From: Phoronis australis
Lineage: Eukaryota > Phoronida > Phoronidae
Direction: 5' to 3'
Assembly: GCA_002633005.1 (NCBI GenBank)
Contig: NMRA01000100.1
Location: forward strand, 22,469-84,468
Length of the DNA stretch: 62,000 nt
Below, piece after piece: positions 10,458 to 22,500 of this stretch (position 1 is its first letter; the number at the start of each line of letters is the position of its first letter). The notes under the pieces were generated by a model. The model was not told the origin of the DNA and did not search any database. It was given only the letters and a program-made list of their open reading frames with translations. Position numbers and translations under genes: made by a program.

Positions 10458-12121
10458 CTGAATCAAAAATAAAAATAAAATTTTCTTCATGGTCATGTAT
10501 AAGAGAAAAAAATTCTTCATTAACTAGTGTACTTCAAAAGCTGAATACCTTATAGAATGCGAACAGTTTGTCCCGTCAGCACGCCATCTTTTTGGTCACA
10601 TCACGTGACCTAATGAATGTATGTCCGAAAAGATTTCTGCCCTAGACAGGGACGGGCAGAAATCTTTTTGGATTGATATTCATTAGGTCAGGTGATGTGA
10701 CCAAAAACATGGCGTGCTGATGGGACAAGCTGTTAGCGACATTTTTCCATGCCTTATTGAAAAAGATTTATTTATACATACCTTATAGAATGTACTGTTG
10801 GCAATCCATTGTTATGGCTATTTTGGTATTTATACTTAAATTTCAGATAAACAATAAACAAAACTCAAATAAGGAATGTGTTTTGTGGTGTTTTGTTTAG
10901 TTTGACTAAAACTGGACCTTATCATGAACCTGCCAATAATCCATAGATAGTCTTTATGAATATTCATATCACAGGCATACTGTCAGGGCCTTAATAATGT
11001 TTTCACTTCACAATTGCCAGTTAAAGGTTTACTCCAGTTATCATTAATACATAATAGCCTGGAAATAATTTGTTCACATTTTCTCAATAAGTAACAATTA
11101 TGAGCATATTCAGATAATTTATTTATTTGTTAAACTGAGTTTTGGGTATTTGTGTGAAACATTGATGTTGAGTGCAAGACCAAATCTCTGTAGCCAGAGC
11201 CTTGGAAGGAAAATGGTAAAAGGTTANNNNNNNNNNNNNNNNNNNNNNNNNNNNNNNNNNNNNNNNNNNNNNNNNNNNNNNNNNNNNNNNNNNNNNNNNN
11301 NNNNNNNNNNNNNNNNNNNNNNNNNNNNNNNNNNNNNNNNNNNNNNNNNNNNNNNNNNNNNNNNNNNNNNNNNNNNNNNNNNNNNNNNNNNNNNNNNNNN
11401 NNNNNNNNNNNNNNNNNNNNNNNNNNNNNNNNNNNNNNNNNNNNNNNNNNNNNNNNNNNNNNNNNNNNNNNNNNNNNNNNNNNNNNNNNNNNNNNNNNNN
11501 NNNNNNNNNNNNNNNNNNNNNNNNNNNNNNNNNNNNNNNNNNNNNNNNNNNNNNNNNNNNNNNNNNNNNNNNNNNNNNNNNNNNNNNNNNNNNNNNNNNN
11601 NNNNNNNNNNNNNNNNNNNNNNNNNNNNNNNNNNNNNNNNNNNNNNNNNNNNNNNNNNNNNNNNNNNNNNNNNNNNNNNNNNNNNNNNNNNNNNNNNNNN
11701 NNNNNNNNNNNNNNNNNNNNNNNNNNNNNNNNNNNNNNNNNNNNNNNNNNNNNNNNNNNNNNNNNNNNNNNNNNNNNNNNNNNNNNNNNNNNNNNNNNNN
11801 NNNNNNNNNNNNNNNNNNNNNNNNNNNNNNNNNNNNNNNNNNNNNNNNNNNNNNNNNNNNNNNNNNNNNNNNNNNNNNNNNNNNNNNNNNNNNNNNNNNN
11901 NNNNNNNNNNNNNNNNNNNNNNNNNNNNNNNNNNNNNNNNNNNNNNNNNNNNNNNNNNNNNNNNNNNNNNNNNNNNNNNNNNNNNNNNNNNNNNNNNNNN
12001 NNNNNNNCGTCATCAAAATGTTCAAGAAACGAATAAATTACCTGGTTAAGGCGACCTTCTCTTCTTCGGAGCAGTACCGGAAACAGCTGATTAGTTGCCG
12101 AAAGGTCAAACCGCACAGCAT
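10373..12121 (-). CDS. Partial unknown gene, first and last coding exons around an assembly gap
   Basis: Start exon 12121-12042: ATG, 26 codons, then AG|GTAATT (phase 2). Terminal exon 10457-10373: after TTTTTGATTCAG, phase-2 entry, 27 codons, TAA. The phases are compatible with each other, but gap 11227-12007 lies between and may hold more exons. The N-terminus reads MLCGLTFRQLISCFRYCSEE and the C-terminus contains INEELARVYRNDVLAFN. Both ends bear a faint resemblance to C19orf12-like proteins (a short helix before the glycine-rich hairpin, and a KEL-type end), but the diagnostic Gly-rich segment is not visible. I do not assign it. The two exons could also belong to different genes. Confidence 0.42.
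10545..10792. mobile_element. Near-perfect palindromic MITE flanked by a 15-bp direct repeat
   Basis: 10560-10738 folds into one long hairpin with arms of about 80 bases. The left arm has GTCAGCACGCCATC, TTTTTGGTCACATCACGTGA and AAAAGATTTCTGCCC; the right arm carries the complement with few mismatches. The tip is the short segment TAGACAGGGAC. The block is bracketed by ATACCTTATAGAATG at 10545-10559 and 10778-10792. The direct repeats sit directly beside the left arm but about 39 bases beyond the right arm. Confidence 0.85.
10800..11226. other. Non-coding stretch left of the gap
   Basis: AT-rich and without a recognised exon. It would be intron if the minus-strand gene at 10373-12121 is correctly joined. 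Confidence 0.3.
11227..12007. other. Assembly gap, 781 N
   Basis: Run of N. Long open frames drawn across it are artefacts. It could hold further exons of the 10373-12121 gene and, if that gene model is wrong, the missing globin exons. Confidence 0.98.
12042..12121 (-). CDS. Unknown gene, putative first coding exon
   Basis: ATG at 12121-12119, 26 codons and two bases to ACCAG|GTAATT. Codons include a SEEEK acidic patch after a Cys-rich stretch. Another frame from 12116 is open into the gap but has no donor. Confidence 0.42.
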
Positions 12122-13136
12122 TATGGGCAACATTCGTTTGTTTTGATCACGCAGATTTTAAGAAAATAAAAAATAAAAGAAAAAATATGTACAGGCAGCA
12201 GATCGACCCCATACTTACGAAAAGTTCTAATTAAGTGTCAGAGAGTATGTTTCAATGGTTTTTATGCAGATTCACGATGTTTTTAAAACGTCTACAAACG
12301 GATCATATGACTTTAAGCAAATAAAACAGTCAACGGTTGCTGTCTTTTTGTAATTCTTTGGGAAAAAGTATCGATACATTTACTGTTGTAAAACCATCGG
12401 AATAATTCCGTTTGTGCAATTCACAAGTAATGGTCTTCAAGTTCGTCAAACTTCCACGCTTTCCATGGCATTCTATCCTAGCGCAATATTTCAATACAAT
12501 TTAACATTTGGTCCACATGTCTTGATGTTGCTATAAGTTTTGCTTTGTTTTTCGACGAATTTGAAATTTTATCTACTTCCGCTCGTGAATAGTTGAAAGG
12601 GAGACAAAGGGGTAATTGCCTCGGCAGCCTCTCCAAGAAGGGACCTCTTAATAAGAAAGGCAATATCATTAAAAATGGAAAAGAGAGGCAGTTAATTCCA
12701 TCACTTTGCGACCCTCCAAGAAGTGATCTACAATCACATAAAAGTTACTTTCACGTTAAACAAATGAAAATTTTTGGTTAAATTTGGAAATTATATATAT
12801 GTGTATGCGTGCGTGCGTGTATGCGTGCGTATATGTATCTTCTGAAGCAGTAGTCCTAGTCCAAGTCATGAAATAAGAAAAGTAAACACTTCAGTTTTTC
12901 AGCATTGTACCGTAGTCAAGCTGAACTTGGTAACCAATATTTTTGTCTACTACATTAGCCAACTATTTTAATTCGTTTTGTTTTTGCCACGCTAATAAAG
13001 CAAATTCATTACAGAAAGCCGGTGAGTGTTATTAATCTTCCGATTGTGGTCTTGGTACATAACCTTTTTATCAATCAACGCTAATAATCATCAAAAATTC
13101 GCCATCGAATATATTAATACAATATATAAATAATAC
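12122..13136. other. Spacer with a TG/CG-rich microsatellite
   Basis: Bases 12793-12836 are a (TA)(TG)(CG) simple repeat with the sub-motif GTGCGTGCGTGT. A clean donor (TTTTC|GTAAGTAT) at 12217 on the minus strand has no convincing coding exon before it. The third globin exon expected here was not found. Confidence 0.45.
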
Positions 13137-13236
13137 CTTGGTTACGTGTCGAGGAAGTTCCGGATGTTCTCGAACGGGACCACTGTGACCCTTCAGAAAT
13201 TTGTAAATGCTTCGAAGATCATCATTCTGAAGCGCT
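13137..13236 (-). CDS. Globin exon 2 (helices C to E)
   Basis: 100 bases: one base completing the B12.2 codon and 33 codons, ending ACCAAG|GTATTA in phase 0. Acceptor is AAATTTTAG. Encodes the CD1 Phe and the distal His. Confidence 0.74.
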
Positions 13237-13572
13237 CTAAAATTTAATATAGATGTACTAACTTCTAGAAATTTTTTTCGCATTTGTCAACCTTTAAAAG
13301 TAAACAACGGGAAAATGGAAAGTTTACCGACAGGCTCGGAAACCTTCAAAATCAATATACTGTCGCCTAGCAACAATATAATCTAGACTTCTGAGGCCCG
13401 CTTCATGAAAAATGACTCCAGGGAAAAAACGCCACATCCATCAATAGAGAAGTTTGCTACGTAAAATAATACATTGTTCATGCATGTCAGAAATTTCATA
13501 GTGTGTGGAGAGCAAGGTGAAATTTCTGACGTAAGCCTGGGTGGTTTGTTTTCTATAAAACAAAAAAAATGA

Positions 13573-13604
<32 letters not shown>

Positions 13605-13835
13605 GTAATAATAATAATAAGAAGAAGAAGAGGAAGAAGAAGCAGAAGAAGCAGAAGTAGAAGGATAATAGTAATAATAATCTTTACGAACGCACAGCAA
13701 GTACATAACAAGACCATCACTCAATGTTAAATTTTCTTACTTCTCAAAGACAATCAGCCCGTTTCCCGTAAGATCAGGTCGCACCTTTCCCCATGCGCTC
13801 TGGACAAGTTTAATTTGATCCGCTGTGATGGACAT
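13137..13835 (-). CDS. Globin, neuroglobin-like by intron position, N-terminal half
   Basis: Exon 1 13835-13741 and exon 2 13236-13137, 65 residues. Residues 1-32 match globin helices A and B: SITADQIKLVQSAWGKVR with the helix-A Trp at 15, then GNGLIVFE. Exon 2 supplies Phe45 (YKFLKG, CD1 haem-contact position), PxL (HPELP) before helix E, and His62 (PRHVTK), the distal E7 histidine. Intron 1 falls in phase 2 inside the codon after FE, the ancestral B12.2 site. Intron 2 falls in phase 0 four residues after His E7, i.e. E11.0, the central intron of vertebrate neuroglobin. Such proteins bind O2, NO or CO through haem. The exons for helices E-end to H, with the proximal His, are not found: they may be in gap 11227-12007, or the gene may be truncated. 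Confidence 0.78.
13486..13530. repeat. Perfect 13-bp inverted repeat
   Basis: GTCAGAAATTTCA (13486-13498) and TGAAATTTCTGAC (13518-13530) enclose a 19-base loop inside globin intron 1. It is a perfect stem; it may be a remnant of a palindromic element. Confidence 0.7.
13567..13682. repeat. (TAA)n/(GAA)n compound microsatellite
   Basis: About 115 bases of AATAATAAT runs grading into GAAGAAGAAG and back, in globin intron 1. A poly-G run follows upstream of the gene at 13908-13920. Confidence 0.95.
13741..13835 (-). CDS. Globin exon 1 (helices A and B)
   Basis: ATG in context CAAGATGTCC, 31 codons plus AA, donor GAGAA|GTAAGA in phase 2. The helix-A pattern (V..AW..V) and helix-B Gly are clear. 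Confidence 0.78.
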
Positions 13836-16800
13836 CTTGACTATGAAAAGGAACTTTTTACTAACGAATCTTTATAGACCTAGTGATGAATGGAGTTAAT
13901 CTGAGAGTGGGGGGGGGGGGTACTTTAGATTTGAGGGCACTTTGCTTACCGTGTTAGAGTTGACACCTTACATGTACATTAAAGGCAATTTGTTTTGACA
14001 GTTAGAACAATGGTAAAGCCGTGTTGGGAGGTAAAATTGTCCATTTTTGTAGCTTTCGTCTGTGCAAAGTATTAAAAAATAAATGTTGAACCTCCAGTCT
14101 AAATAACAAGCCACAGACACGCACGCACACACACACATTCCAGCGCGACATTTAACGCTGCTGTAACGCGCGCCCTCCGGATACTCCATCAGACGAAACA
14201 TGACACGAACCATGTGCAAGCGGTGCTTGGTTTCTAAGCCGCCGAAATACTGTTTGAACATCTTTGTAATTGACAAAGTAATGGGACAAAGACATGAAGA
14301 TAAGGAGTAATAAATGTTCAAGCGATTTTTTGATAAAACTCTCGAGTGCGAGGTGAAAAATACCAGGTACACTTCCACTTTGCTACGAAAGTGTGCAGCT
14401 GAAAACTTAAATGTTACTTTGTAGGGATTTGACAAATAAAAATACTGCAAAGTTGCCGATTTTTTCTGGTTAATTTTATTTATTTTCAGTGAAACTTCGG
14501 CAAATTTGACGACAAAGTGCACGACTGCGTAAACAATGAATGCGAGTGACCTTATTCAAAGATAAGGAGCATCCAATCTTTGTAGGCAATTCTTTGTACC
14601 CATATATTGTTTAAATTTTGGTGTAAAACTTTTGTTTGGACATGGCAAAGATCTTGAATCCGCATTCACGTTTGAATCAACACAATATCAAAACAGTTAT
14701 AAATTCGCGTTCTGCTCATGAAACCACTTAGCGTTATAAGAATGGTTTCAAATTGTCCCTAACTTAGTTCAGATTTTTGGTGTTTATTAAAAACTGACAG
14801 TTCGTTATTGTTAAAACTATGCTCGGCTCATAAAATGAGATGCCAAGACAAGCCAACTTAAGTGCAGGGCCCGATCTCAACGAATTGCCAGTTCTTTTGA
14901 TTGAGGCTTGAAATCATCTCCAAAAATTGATACCAATTGCATCGCGATAAGTAGTCTAAATCAAGTTTGTTTGTAATGGAAGGTGTGTTTGTAGAAAATC
15001 TTTACCCTTCCGGCGTGGATGAGAATCGCCGCTTCAAAAAATAACGCGCGCGTCAAGTAGCCGTTGTTGACATTTGGCACGGTGTAGTCCCGGCTCCAGA
15101 CAGTCGACCCGGTAAACTGCTATGTGATCGCCAACTTGACAAAATAAATTCATAAATATCTACATAGAAAAAGACTTTATCATTCTGAAGTGACGTCAGT
15201 AGCACGGCTTTTCAATTAATACATTCCTGATTTAGTCCAATAAAACATCATCCAAACTAGACAATACTTGACCCGTCGGGTACATTCTGACCTTGTGTGA
15301 GTCATGTCTCGACAACAACGCGATGACCCAAACGGGTGACTTCGTTACATGCGTTAACCACAGACGACAAAAAATCAAATTTATCTCAAACTTTTAATTA
15401 AACCCGATTTCGCCCAGTTTATCTGGGTAAAAATAGATATTTAAATACGTTTTCTACTCTCAAAAATCGATCTCGTAACATATCAGTACCTTGCCACGAT
15501 AGGATTATATTTCCGTTACCAACAAGAACGTCAACACCACCAACGGTTCAAGAAAGCATCTCAAAGTTTATTGGTGTTGGCCAACACTTAAAATTGCGAA
15601 TTCGAAAATGGCGCGTGTGCGTATTGCCTAGTCAAGAATAATAAAATTCCAGCTCGGGTAAGGTGGTATATTTTTAAACCCTAAAACGCTTTGGTTAAGA
15701 AATAAAAACATCGACAGCTAAACGGGGGCGAAATACAGCTTTAAGTATCAGCAAAAAATGCCGGAACTTAAGTTGCATTATGTTGGCTATGCCCGCAATG
15801 CTCCATTTCATGAACTCGGAATTTTTGTTGCCGCAAAGAACAGAAATTGCGTCACTCGAATTAGTAACTAGAAATCAACTACTAGCGTAATCTTAATAAC
15901 ATTTTGAAAAACGTTATAATTCAACGCCAGCTGTAAAAATCAAACGAACCCGCAACCGAAAACAGAAAACTGACGTTAGAAAAAAATTGCGATTTTTTAA
16001 AGCCACTGTCAAGAAATTGACGTTCACTTAGCAAATGACCTGTCAACATAAGACTCTGCAATGAGCTTGATCCGTAAATAATGGAAAGACTTCAGTAACG
16101 CTAGAACCTCGCTAAAATCTAGACAAAATCACGTGTTATTATTTAAATACATATACAGGTTATCTCACATACATAGGGATGCTACTGCCATATCCTATCG
16201 AGAATTCATTTCATCTGGGAATGTTCCAATGAGATCGAAGTGACTATACAATGTCCATATTTTCATATATATGCGATAAAAGGCAATATCTCGCGAAGTC
16301 TTGCTTTTCAGCGAGGTCCTAGCGTTACTGAACATGGGCAGATGTTTTGTATGATAACCTGTACGGGAGACCACTTTTAGCCCTGAAGAGATAGGCCTCA
16401 ACTTGTTCCTTACTAAAATTAGTCATGGTTTCTAATCTCGGAAAGGACTGACACTTTTGGTCATTGCTTGACACTTGGCTTAACAAATTGGCTGACGTCA
16501 CGGCTGGTCACTATTTTATGGGTCCAACATATTCGGCTATATTCTCAAGCAATAACAAACTTTAAGTTCTATCCAAGCTGGTGGCCAAAGCTTACCCATC
16601 TGGTTACAGGATTGAGCCGAGAACAATTTCATGAGTAAGAAGTATAAATCATAAATTCGTTTTTTGAAGGAAAGCGGGTTTAGAGCAAATTTAAAATAAA
16701 GCAATACTTCTGGTACCCCAAGTCCCGGTTGCTGAGATGCATCAAATGGCCGCGGCAAATTTGCAGCAACGTCTCCATGAATAGACACCAGTTTCAAAAA

Positions 16801-19167
16801 CACTCTTTGGCCTTCCTCCGTAAAACAATCAATCTTATGAAGAAGACACCGTTCATTCCTCAACCCGTACAAGTGAAGGCTGTCTTAAAAAAATACTTTT
16901 CTCCCTTCATTTTGCCGCTAAAACTAACAGGAATTCAAATACAAAACCAATTCAGTCAAATTGTTAATGAAGCTCCTTCAACGTTATACCTATGTTATAA
17001 AAATATACAGTCCTTGATACCGAATATGAAACAAAAACATTATAAACTTACTGAAATTAATTTTGCTAACTTAGATAACATACAGAATTTACAAAATGTT
17101 CTTATTCCAAAGACAACTAAACACAGATGAAGCACAAGCTGTAATTAAAATTGGTGAAAATGCCATCAACCAGCTATGTCATCACTTCAGCTTTGCCCAG
17201 TATTTCAAATGAAAACATAGCAGGCGAGGGAATTCCTCAAACACACATTTTGTTAGTTACTAACAAGCTTTATTCTGTCATCACAATGTGAAGTTAACAC
17301 CAAAGTAATATTTTACATCATTGCAGCTTTTACCTGTGACTGACATCAAATATTTAATAAAACACCACAAAAGCTGAAAAACTTACAAAGCAAAAACACA
17401 AAACCTTAAATAACTAACCAGTTTTCAACTGAAACACAGGCAAGTACTCTTACTAAACCCACCATCTTGTTTCTTTCTCAAAGGCTTATTGCATTGCTAC
17501 ACATGCTCAAATTTTTACTAAAAAACTTGCTTCATATTTATTTTTGTTCACAAGACGAAATTTCCCTATCCTGCCATGTTGTATCCTAATGTTTCACTAT
17601 AATTAGAACACAGACTAACATGGTAAAACTGCACTAAACAAAATGGCGGACAATTTCTCATTCTCATTTGATCATCAACACATATGTAGGCCTACTCTCA
17701 AATTACCGTTTATCCATGTTCAAGTTCTGAACCACAGCTGGCCATCAGACAGCATTCATTTTTTGAAAAAATGTGAACTTTCACAACAGGGCTACGAAAC
17801 CTTGAAATATGAAACAAGAGCAACGTGGAGCATTGAAATGCACACACCACAGCACCAACAGCACCGCAACGGTGTGTACTTCAATGGGTGTTTTAGTATC
17901 ATAAAAATGGTCATTAGATGGGCCAGAATGCAAAAATGTGCAGGTATCACCCTCTCTGTAGTAGACAACTATTCGCCAAATTTCTTGGAAATAAACCAAG
18001 GAACTTCAAAGATGAGACAAACGTAAAAAAAAAACAATTGTCACTAGGGGGCACAGCTATAGTTCAATTGGTCTGAAACTCATTGGCAGCTTTTGCCATC
18101 TCTATAAAAACCCATCAGCCAAACTTCGCAAAGATCCTACAAAGGGTTAAGGAGATACAGCCGTAGATGAAAACAATTTCTCCTAGGGTATGCCAGAATA
18201 GTTCACACCAGTTCGAAATCAATGTCAGCCAGGTTCTTCATATTAGGACACAAATGTCAATTTCCATAATGATCCTTAAAGTGGTTTGGCAAATAGAGAG
18301 GCAGGCATCGAAAACGTGGGCAAAGTTTGTCCGAAATTGGCAATATTTTACCATAATTGTTCGTCCTTAATTAATCCAGCAACTTACTTGTCGGAGAAAC
18401 TCTAATTCCTATTGGCGGGAAACAATAACACCACACGCACCACTAAACCCATAGTTACAGTCACTCTGCTGTATTCACACTGTGACAGAGACACCTACTG
18501 TGATGGGCATGACATCTGGTGGACAATCAGAGAGAAATAGAACAACTATCAACAGCAGATGAAAAACTGGTTTGTCACAAAAATCACAGTTTTCTACATT
18601 TACATGATAACAAAAACAAGAGAGGCAAAATCATAAGATTTGTCCAAATCAGAGATCGCACAAATGCATTTTATTAATTGCAGCTTACTTGCATATTGAT
18701 GTACAAAACCAGAATTGGACAGAACAAATGGCTTCTGCAGCAATAAATGCCAGCCCCATTGTTCTGCTAGAGCCAGTCAGCATGAACCTGAACCCATCTC
18801 TGTAAAGTGCAGCGCTTCAGAGTTTTCAACCACCAGGATTCTTAGCAAGATAGTTAGCGGTAATCATTGCAACTTACTCCTGTTTAGTCCGTATTCCACA
18901 CCACACCAGTTTTCTTTTGTTAAGAGCCAGGCTTGTTCTTTTGTCCGATGTGACAAGGCAAATGCCAATTAATGTACTACACAGAATGAATACATTATTG
19001 TAAACAAGCATCGACTTAAAACTGTTGTCAAGAAACAAACACATCGCAGTGTCTTGACTAATTTTTATCACATTTTTCCACCAAAGAAGGATTCTACACT
19101 AACCTATCAAGAGGAATTCAATTTCTGATGCGTTAAAAATTACCAGTTTCTACCCTTGGCATTTCAA
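13836..19167. other. Long intergenic stretch, nothing firmly recognised
   Basis: No exon set with matching phases was found. There is a CA repeat near 14115-14138 and a CpG-rich patch at 15000-15120 that might be a promoter. Two minus-strand open frames (13968-14522, 16537-16872) lack family support. AT-rich sequence at 16400-18700 includes a GGCGGACAA scrap at 17645 resembling repeat family E. Confidence 0.4.
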
Positions 19168-19173
19168 TTTATT
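19168..19173 (-). terminator. Poly(A) signal AATAAA for the C4orf33 homologue
   Basis: AATAAA on the minus strand about 285 bases past the stop codon at 19455. It is the nearest canonical signal I see; use is inferred. Confidence 0.4.
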
Positions 19174-19454
19174 TTAGCCAGTATTCTATTGCCCTGAATA
19201 CATCACTCATATGAAAATTGCTCTGCACCACACAACAGGAGCTTAGATCAACTTTTGAGATATCAAGGGCGGACGGCGACACCTGTTGATGTAGAGCAGC
19301 ATTGTCCAACTGAACGGCCCCGCCTGGTTTCCTAATGCTCCAGAACCAGACTACATTTGATAACCAATCCACTAGTCTAAGATCAGACCCAGAAAGTTTA
19401 GCAACTAATAAACTGAACAAAAAAACTTCAGTTTTCACCATTATCAATGTCAGG

Positions 19455-19554
19455 TCATACTTTGCCTTCCCAATGTTCCATTGGAGGATTCTTTGACCAG
19501 TTCTGGGGGAGAAGGAGTTTAAAGTCTATGGGTTGGAAGTACTCCAGTCTGTGG
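19455..19554 (-). CDS. C4orf33: C4orf33 homologue, exon 6 (C-terminus)
   Basis: Acceptor TTTTCATTTATTTCAG, one base completing Phe, 32 codons (HRLEYFQPIDFKLLLPQNW and tail) and TGA. The C-terminal tail differs from vertebrates, as expected for this family. Confidence 0.9.
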
Positions 19555-22500
19555 CTGAAATAAATGAAAACGAAAATGATGTTCTGGAAAGATGCTTCAT
19601 TGCACAAATGACTAAAAAGTAGTTGTCCATGATCTACAGCAAATCTTCTGGCACTATTGGAATTAAATCGAACCAAAATACTATTTCTATATGTGGTTGT
19701 CAAAAAAGCTGATGGATTTCAACAAGGTTGTAGCAAAAACCCAGAAGGAAAGCAGATAGAAAATAACAACAAATCATTTGGAAATAAGCCGAAAATTGTT
19801 GCTTTGAAATTTGTGATTTTTAACTAGAAAAAAACAGTGAACTTTTTTTGAAAAATTTATATATCTTGTCGGAAATATACTTCTTTTCCCAAAAGTGCAG
19901 ACAGATATAATGTTTATTTTGATAACAGACCTTCATTCAAGCATGTGATGAAAATCCCACAGGATTTAAGAGGTATAATCTTAAGTTCATTGCATTCTAG
20001 TTAATGTAATAACTGAAACCCTGTGATGGATGTTTAAATTACAGAGGTTGCATCATAGTCAAAGACAACAGGAAACGACTTGTGAAATCCCTTTTCAACT
20101 TATATTTCGGTGAACAGCGCTCAATTTGGTGACCTGCAGGTCGACAATGAGACCTCAGATTAGCGACATGGGAAAAATCCCATAACAAAATAATCCTGCC
20201 AGTCCCTGGTTGCCACCAAGTAGTTTTGAAACTACCGGTAATTGGGGTTCTAGATGTTCAGTGGTCACTATTGCCCAAAAAGAAGAGGGATAAATTGATA
20301 AAAATTGTAACTACTGTAAGCATGAGAACAACAAAAACAGCACCTGGAAAACTGAGAGCAATGCCATTCTCATCAGTAAATATGGAACTCATTCTTTTCA
20401 TAAGTACACAATAAATTATTTTAGATTACGTCGGCAACACATAATTTTAAAACTCATGGTTGGCTTGTCTATGGCACCTGTAATAACAGCAACACCACAT
20501 AATGCCTACAATATTCACCAAAGGTTGGTTTTGACTTCAACGATATCATAACAGAAATTTATCATGCAAAGCAATGAAACTCTGTTGACAATTTGAGTTT
20601 ACAGATTTTCCCACGTCTACTTACAAGTCAGGGTCTTTGTACTTTCCTTTAGGCGTTGGATACAGAGCTTCATATGTCCGTTTGTCCTTAGAGCCATGAA
20701 TAGCATAGGCGTTGAATGTAGACACATTTGGTGGAAAGTACTCCACAGGCACTAGCGCTCTCCCATGCCAGCGACTAGAAGGTTTGTCTATGTTAGTTGA
20801 ATACTTCAAAGGCAATTCCTTCTGAAAAACACAGTGCAAGTAATTGTCAATTGCACAGTATGCATGTTTCAGTGATTCAACAAATGCAACGGTGAGCGTT
20901 GACATGCCCTCCCCAGTGTGCACCATTGCATATGGCGTAGATAAGGGATGATCATTATTTTGAACTTTAGCACTAAAGGGAGCAATATGCTGGATTACTG
21001 GCGCAGCTGTGACCAATCTCAATACTCTTTCAATGGTGACAACCATCTTTGCACAGATGCCAGTGTACAATTACTGAGTCTCCCATCTCCATACCTAAAC
21101 AGTCTGTCTGAACAGGCATTTTCCAGGAAATGCACAATAAATTAATTCTGACAAAGTGGGAAAATTGCAAGTTTCCTGAATATTTTGTAAACTGTGACTA
21201 AACTGAACATTGACTTATTGTAGTCTTTTACGAACTTGCATCTTTATCATTCCACCTATTCTTAATCTTTTGGTTATAAGAGTCCCAATGGACCTAGTTC
21301 AAGTGAAATTTCACTATCATCGAATAACGGTAGAAGAATCCTAATATGAACACAATAGCTTTTTAATTCAGAAGTTCAAAAGAACTTTCTGGTCATGTAT
21401 GTAATTTGTACACACATTTTCTGCAGAAAAACCCATCCTTAGCATAGGCGGATTTAGGGAGGGGGGGCAGGGGGCCCGGGCTCCCCCCTTTGGCTGCCGC
21501 AAAAAATAAAACAGCAAGATCGTAGGAAAATGTTGAGTTTATTAATTAACCCCGGTAATTAAAATTATACGGATGAAACAAAATTTAAATGTGTGCAGTT
21601 TTAGTGTTTTTTTTGGGGAGGGGCTCAGATCCAATTTCAAGTGTCAAATTCGGAACACGGCGCATTCGTAACAGAACTATGGCTAAGTATAGGCTCTCCC
21701 CTGATATCCCAGGCGACCGGCAGTGGCGCTGCGCACTACGACTCCGTTTCCGTCATCTGCTCCACTGTGCAATGAAGAAAATTTACTTCACTTTTTAAAG
21801 AAAATGGAATCTGAGTGACGATGAAAAAACAGAAGCTGCTGGTAAGATGTGAATTTTAATCGAAGCCTTAGTGAATCACTCACAAACTCATAATTCTCTC
21901 TTTGTCAAACCTTAACTAGAGAGGATTTCCAAATCAATCCCGTCATTATTGCAAACACGAAAAATGGATTTGGTCTCTTGGGCATTTGAAGACTATTTTA
22001 AATACAACAAATTTGTTAAGAACCGATTGCACAAAATATAAAACGTGTAATAAGCATTACCAAAAGAAGTAGGTTTCGCGTGCAAACGCTGTGGACCAAA
22101 AACAAGGCCTAGGTCTCTTAGTTGGTATAAAATTAGTAGTTAAATCGTGGTGGTGTAGTGGTAAAGCACGCGCGCTCTATCCGCCAGATCGTGAGTACGA
22201 GTCTTTGGTACTTGCAGTTTTTCCTGATTGGCACGTTCTCCGTGTTTTTATTTGCCATTTTTCTTAGATAATACTTCAGGAATCAAGGAAAATGCTTGAT
22301 TTTTAGAGGAAAAAAACAGAAAAATTGCCATTCGGTGCTATGCGCATCTACAATCGTGGTTTGCGCAAATGCTAACAGCCGGACAAAATGTTGGCCCCCC
22401 TTGTGATATCCTAGATCCGCCACTGCTTAGATACACCCATGGCATACATAAGGAAATTTTTTTTCCTTTTTTCCTCGGATATACGCCGGATGTATACTTA

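Noticed and set aside
11123-12116. Long open frames (about 300 codons) on both strands
   Set aside because: They run through 781 N, read as open by default; only the flanking real bases carry information.
12360-12480. Minus-strand segment NLKTITCELHKRNYSDGF, faintly like globin helix F
   Set aside because: No acceptor at the required E11.0 phase, a stop just upstream in frame, and the proximal His is out of register.
13968-14522. 184-codon minus-strand frame with KQYFGGLETK...HMVRVM, faintly like globin helices C-E
   Set aside because: Spacing from the Phe to the His is about half of that in globins, the segment lies upstream of the real globin start, and most of the frame is low-complexity; treated as chance.
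15757-15870. Plus-strand 37-codon frame starting MPELKLHYVGYARNAP
   Set aside because: No donor, no partner exon and no family recognised.
16537-16872. 111-codon minus-strand frame with EEGQRVFLKLVSIHGDVAAN
   Set aside because: Looks protein-like, but I found no family, no clear splice pair and no neighbouring exon; left unannotated.
19169-19447. 92-codon minus-strand frame just after the C4orf33 stop
   Set aside because: It occupies the expected 3' UTR, starts without an ATG in good context and has no family resemblance.
22147-22203. tRNA gene
   Set aside because: A and B boxes are only approximate and the acceptor stem does not pair; recorded as a tRNA-like repeat instead.
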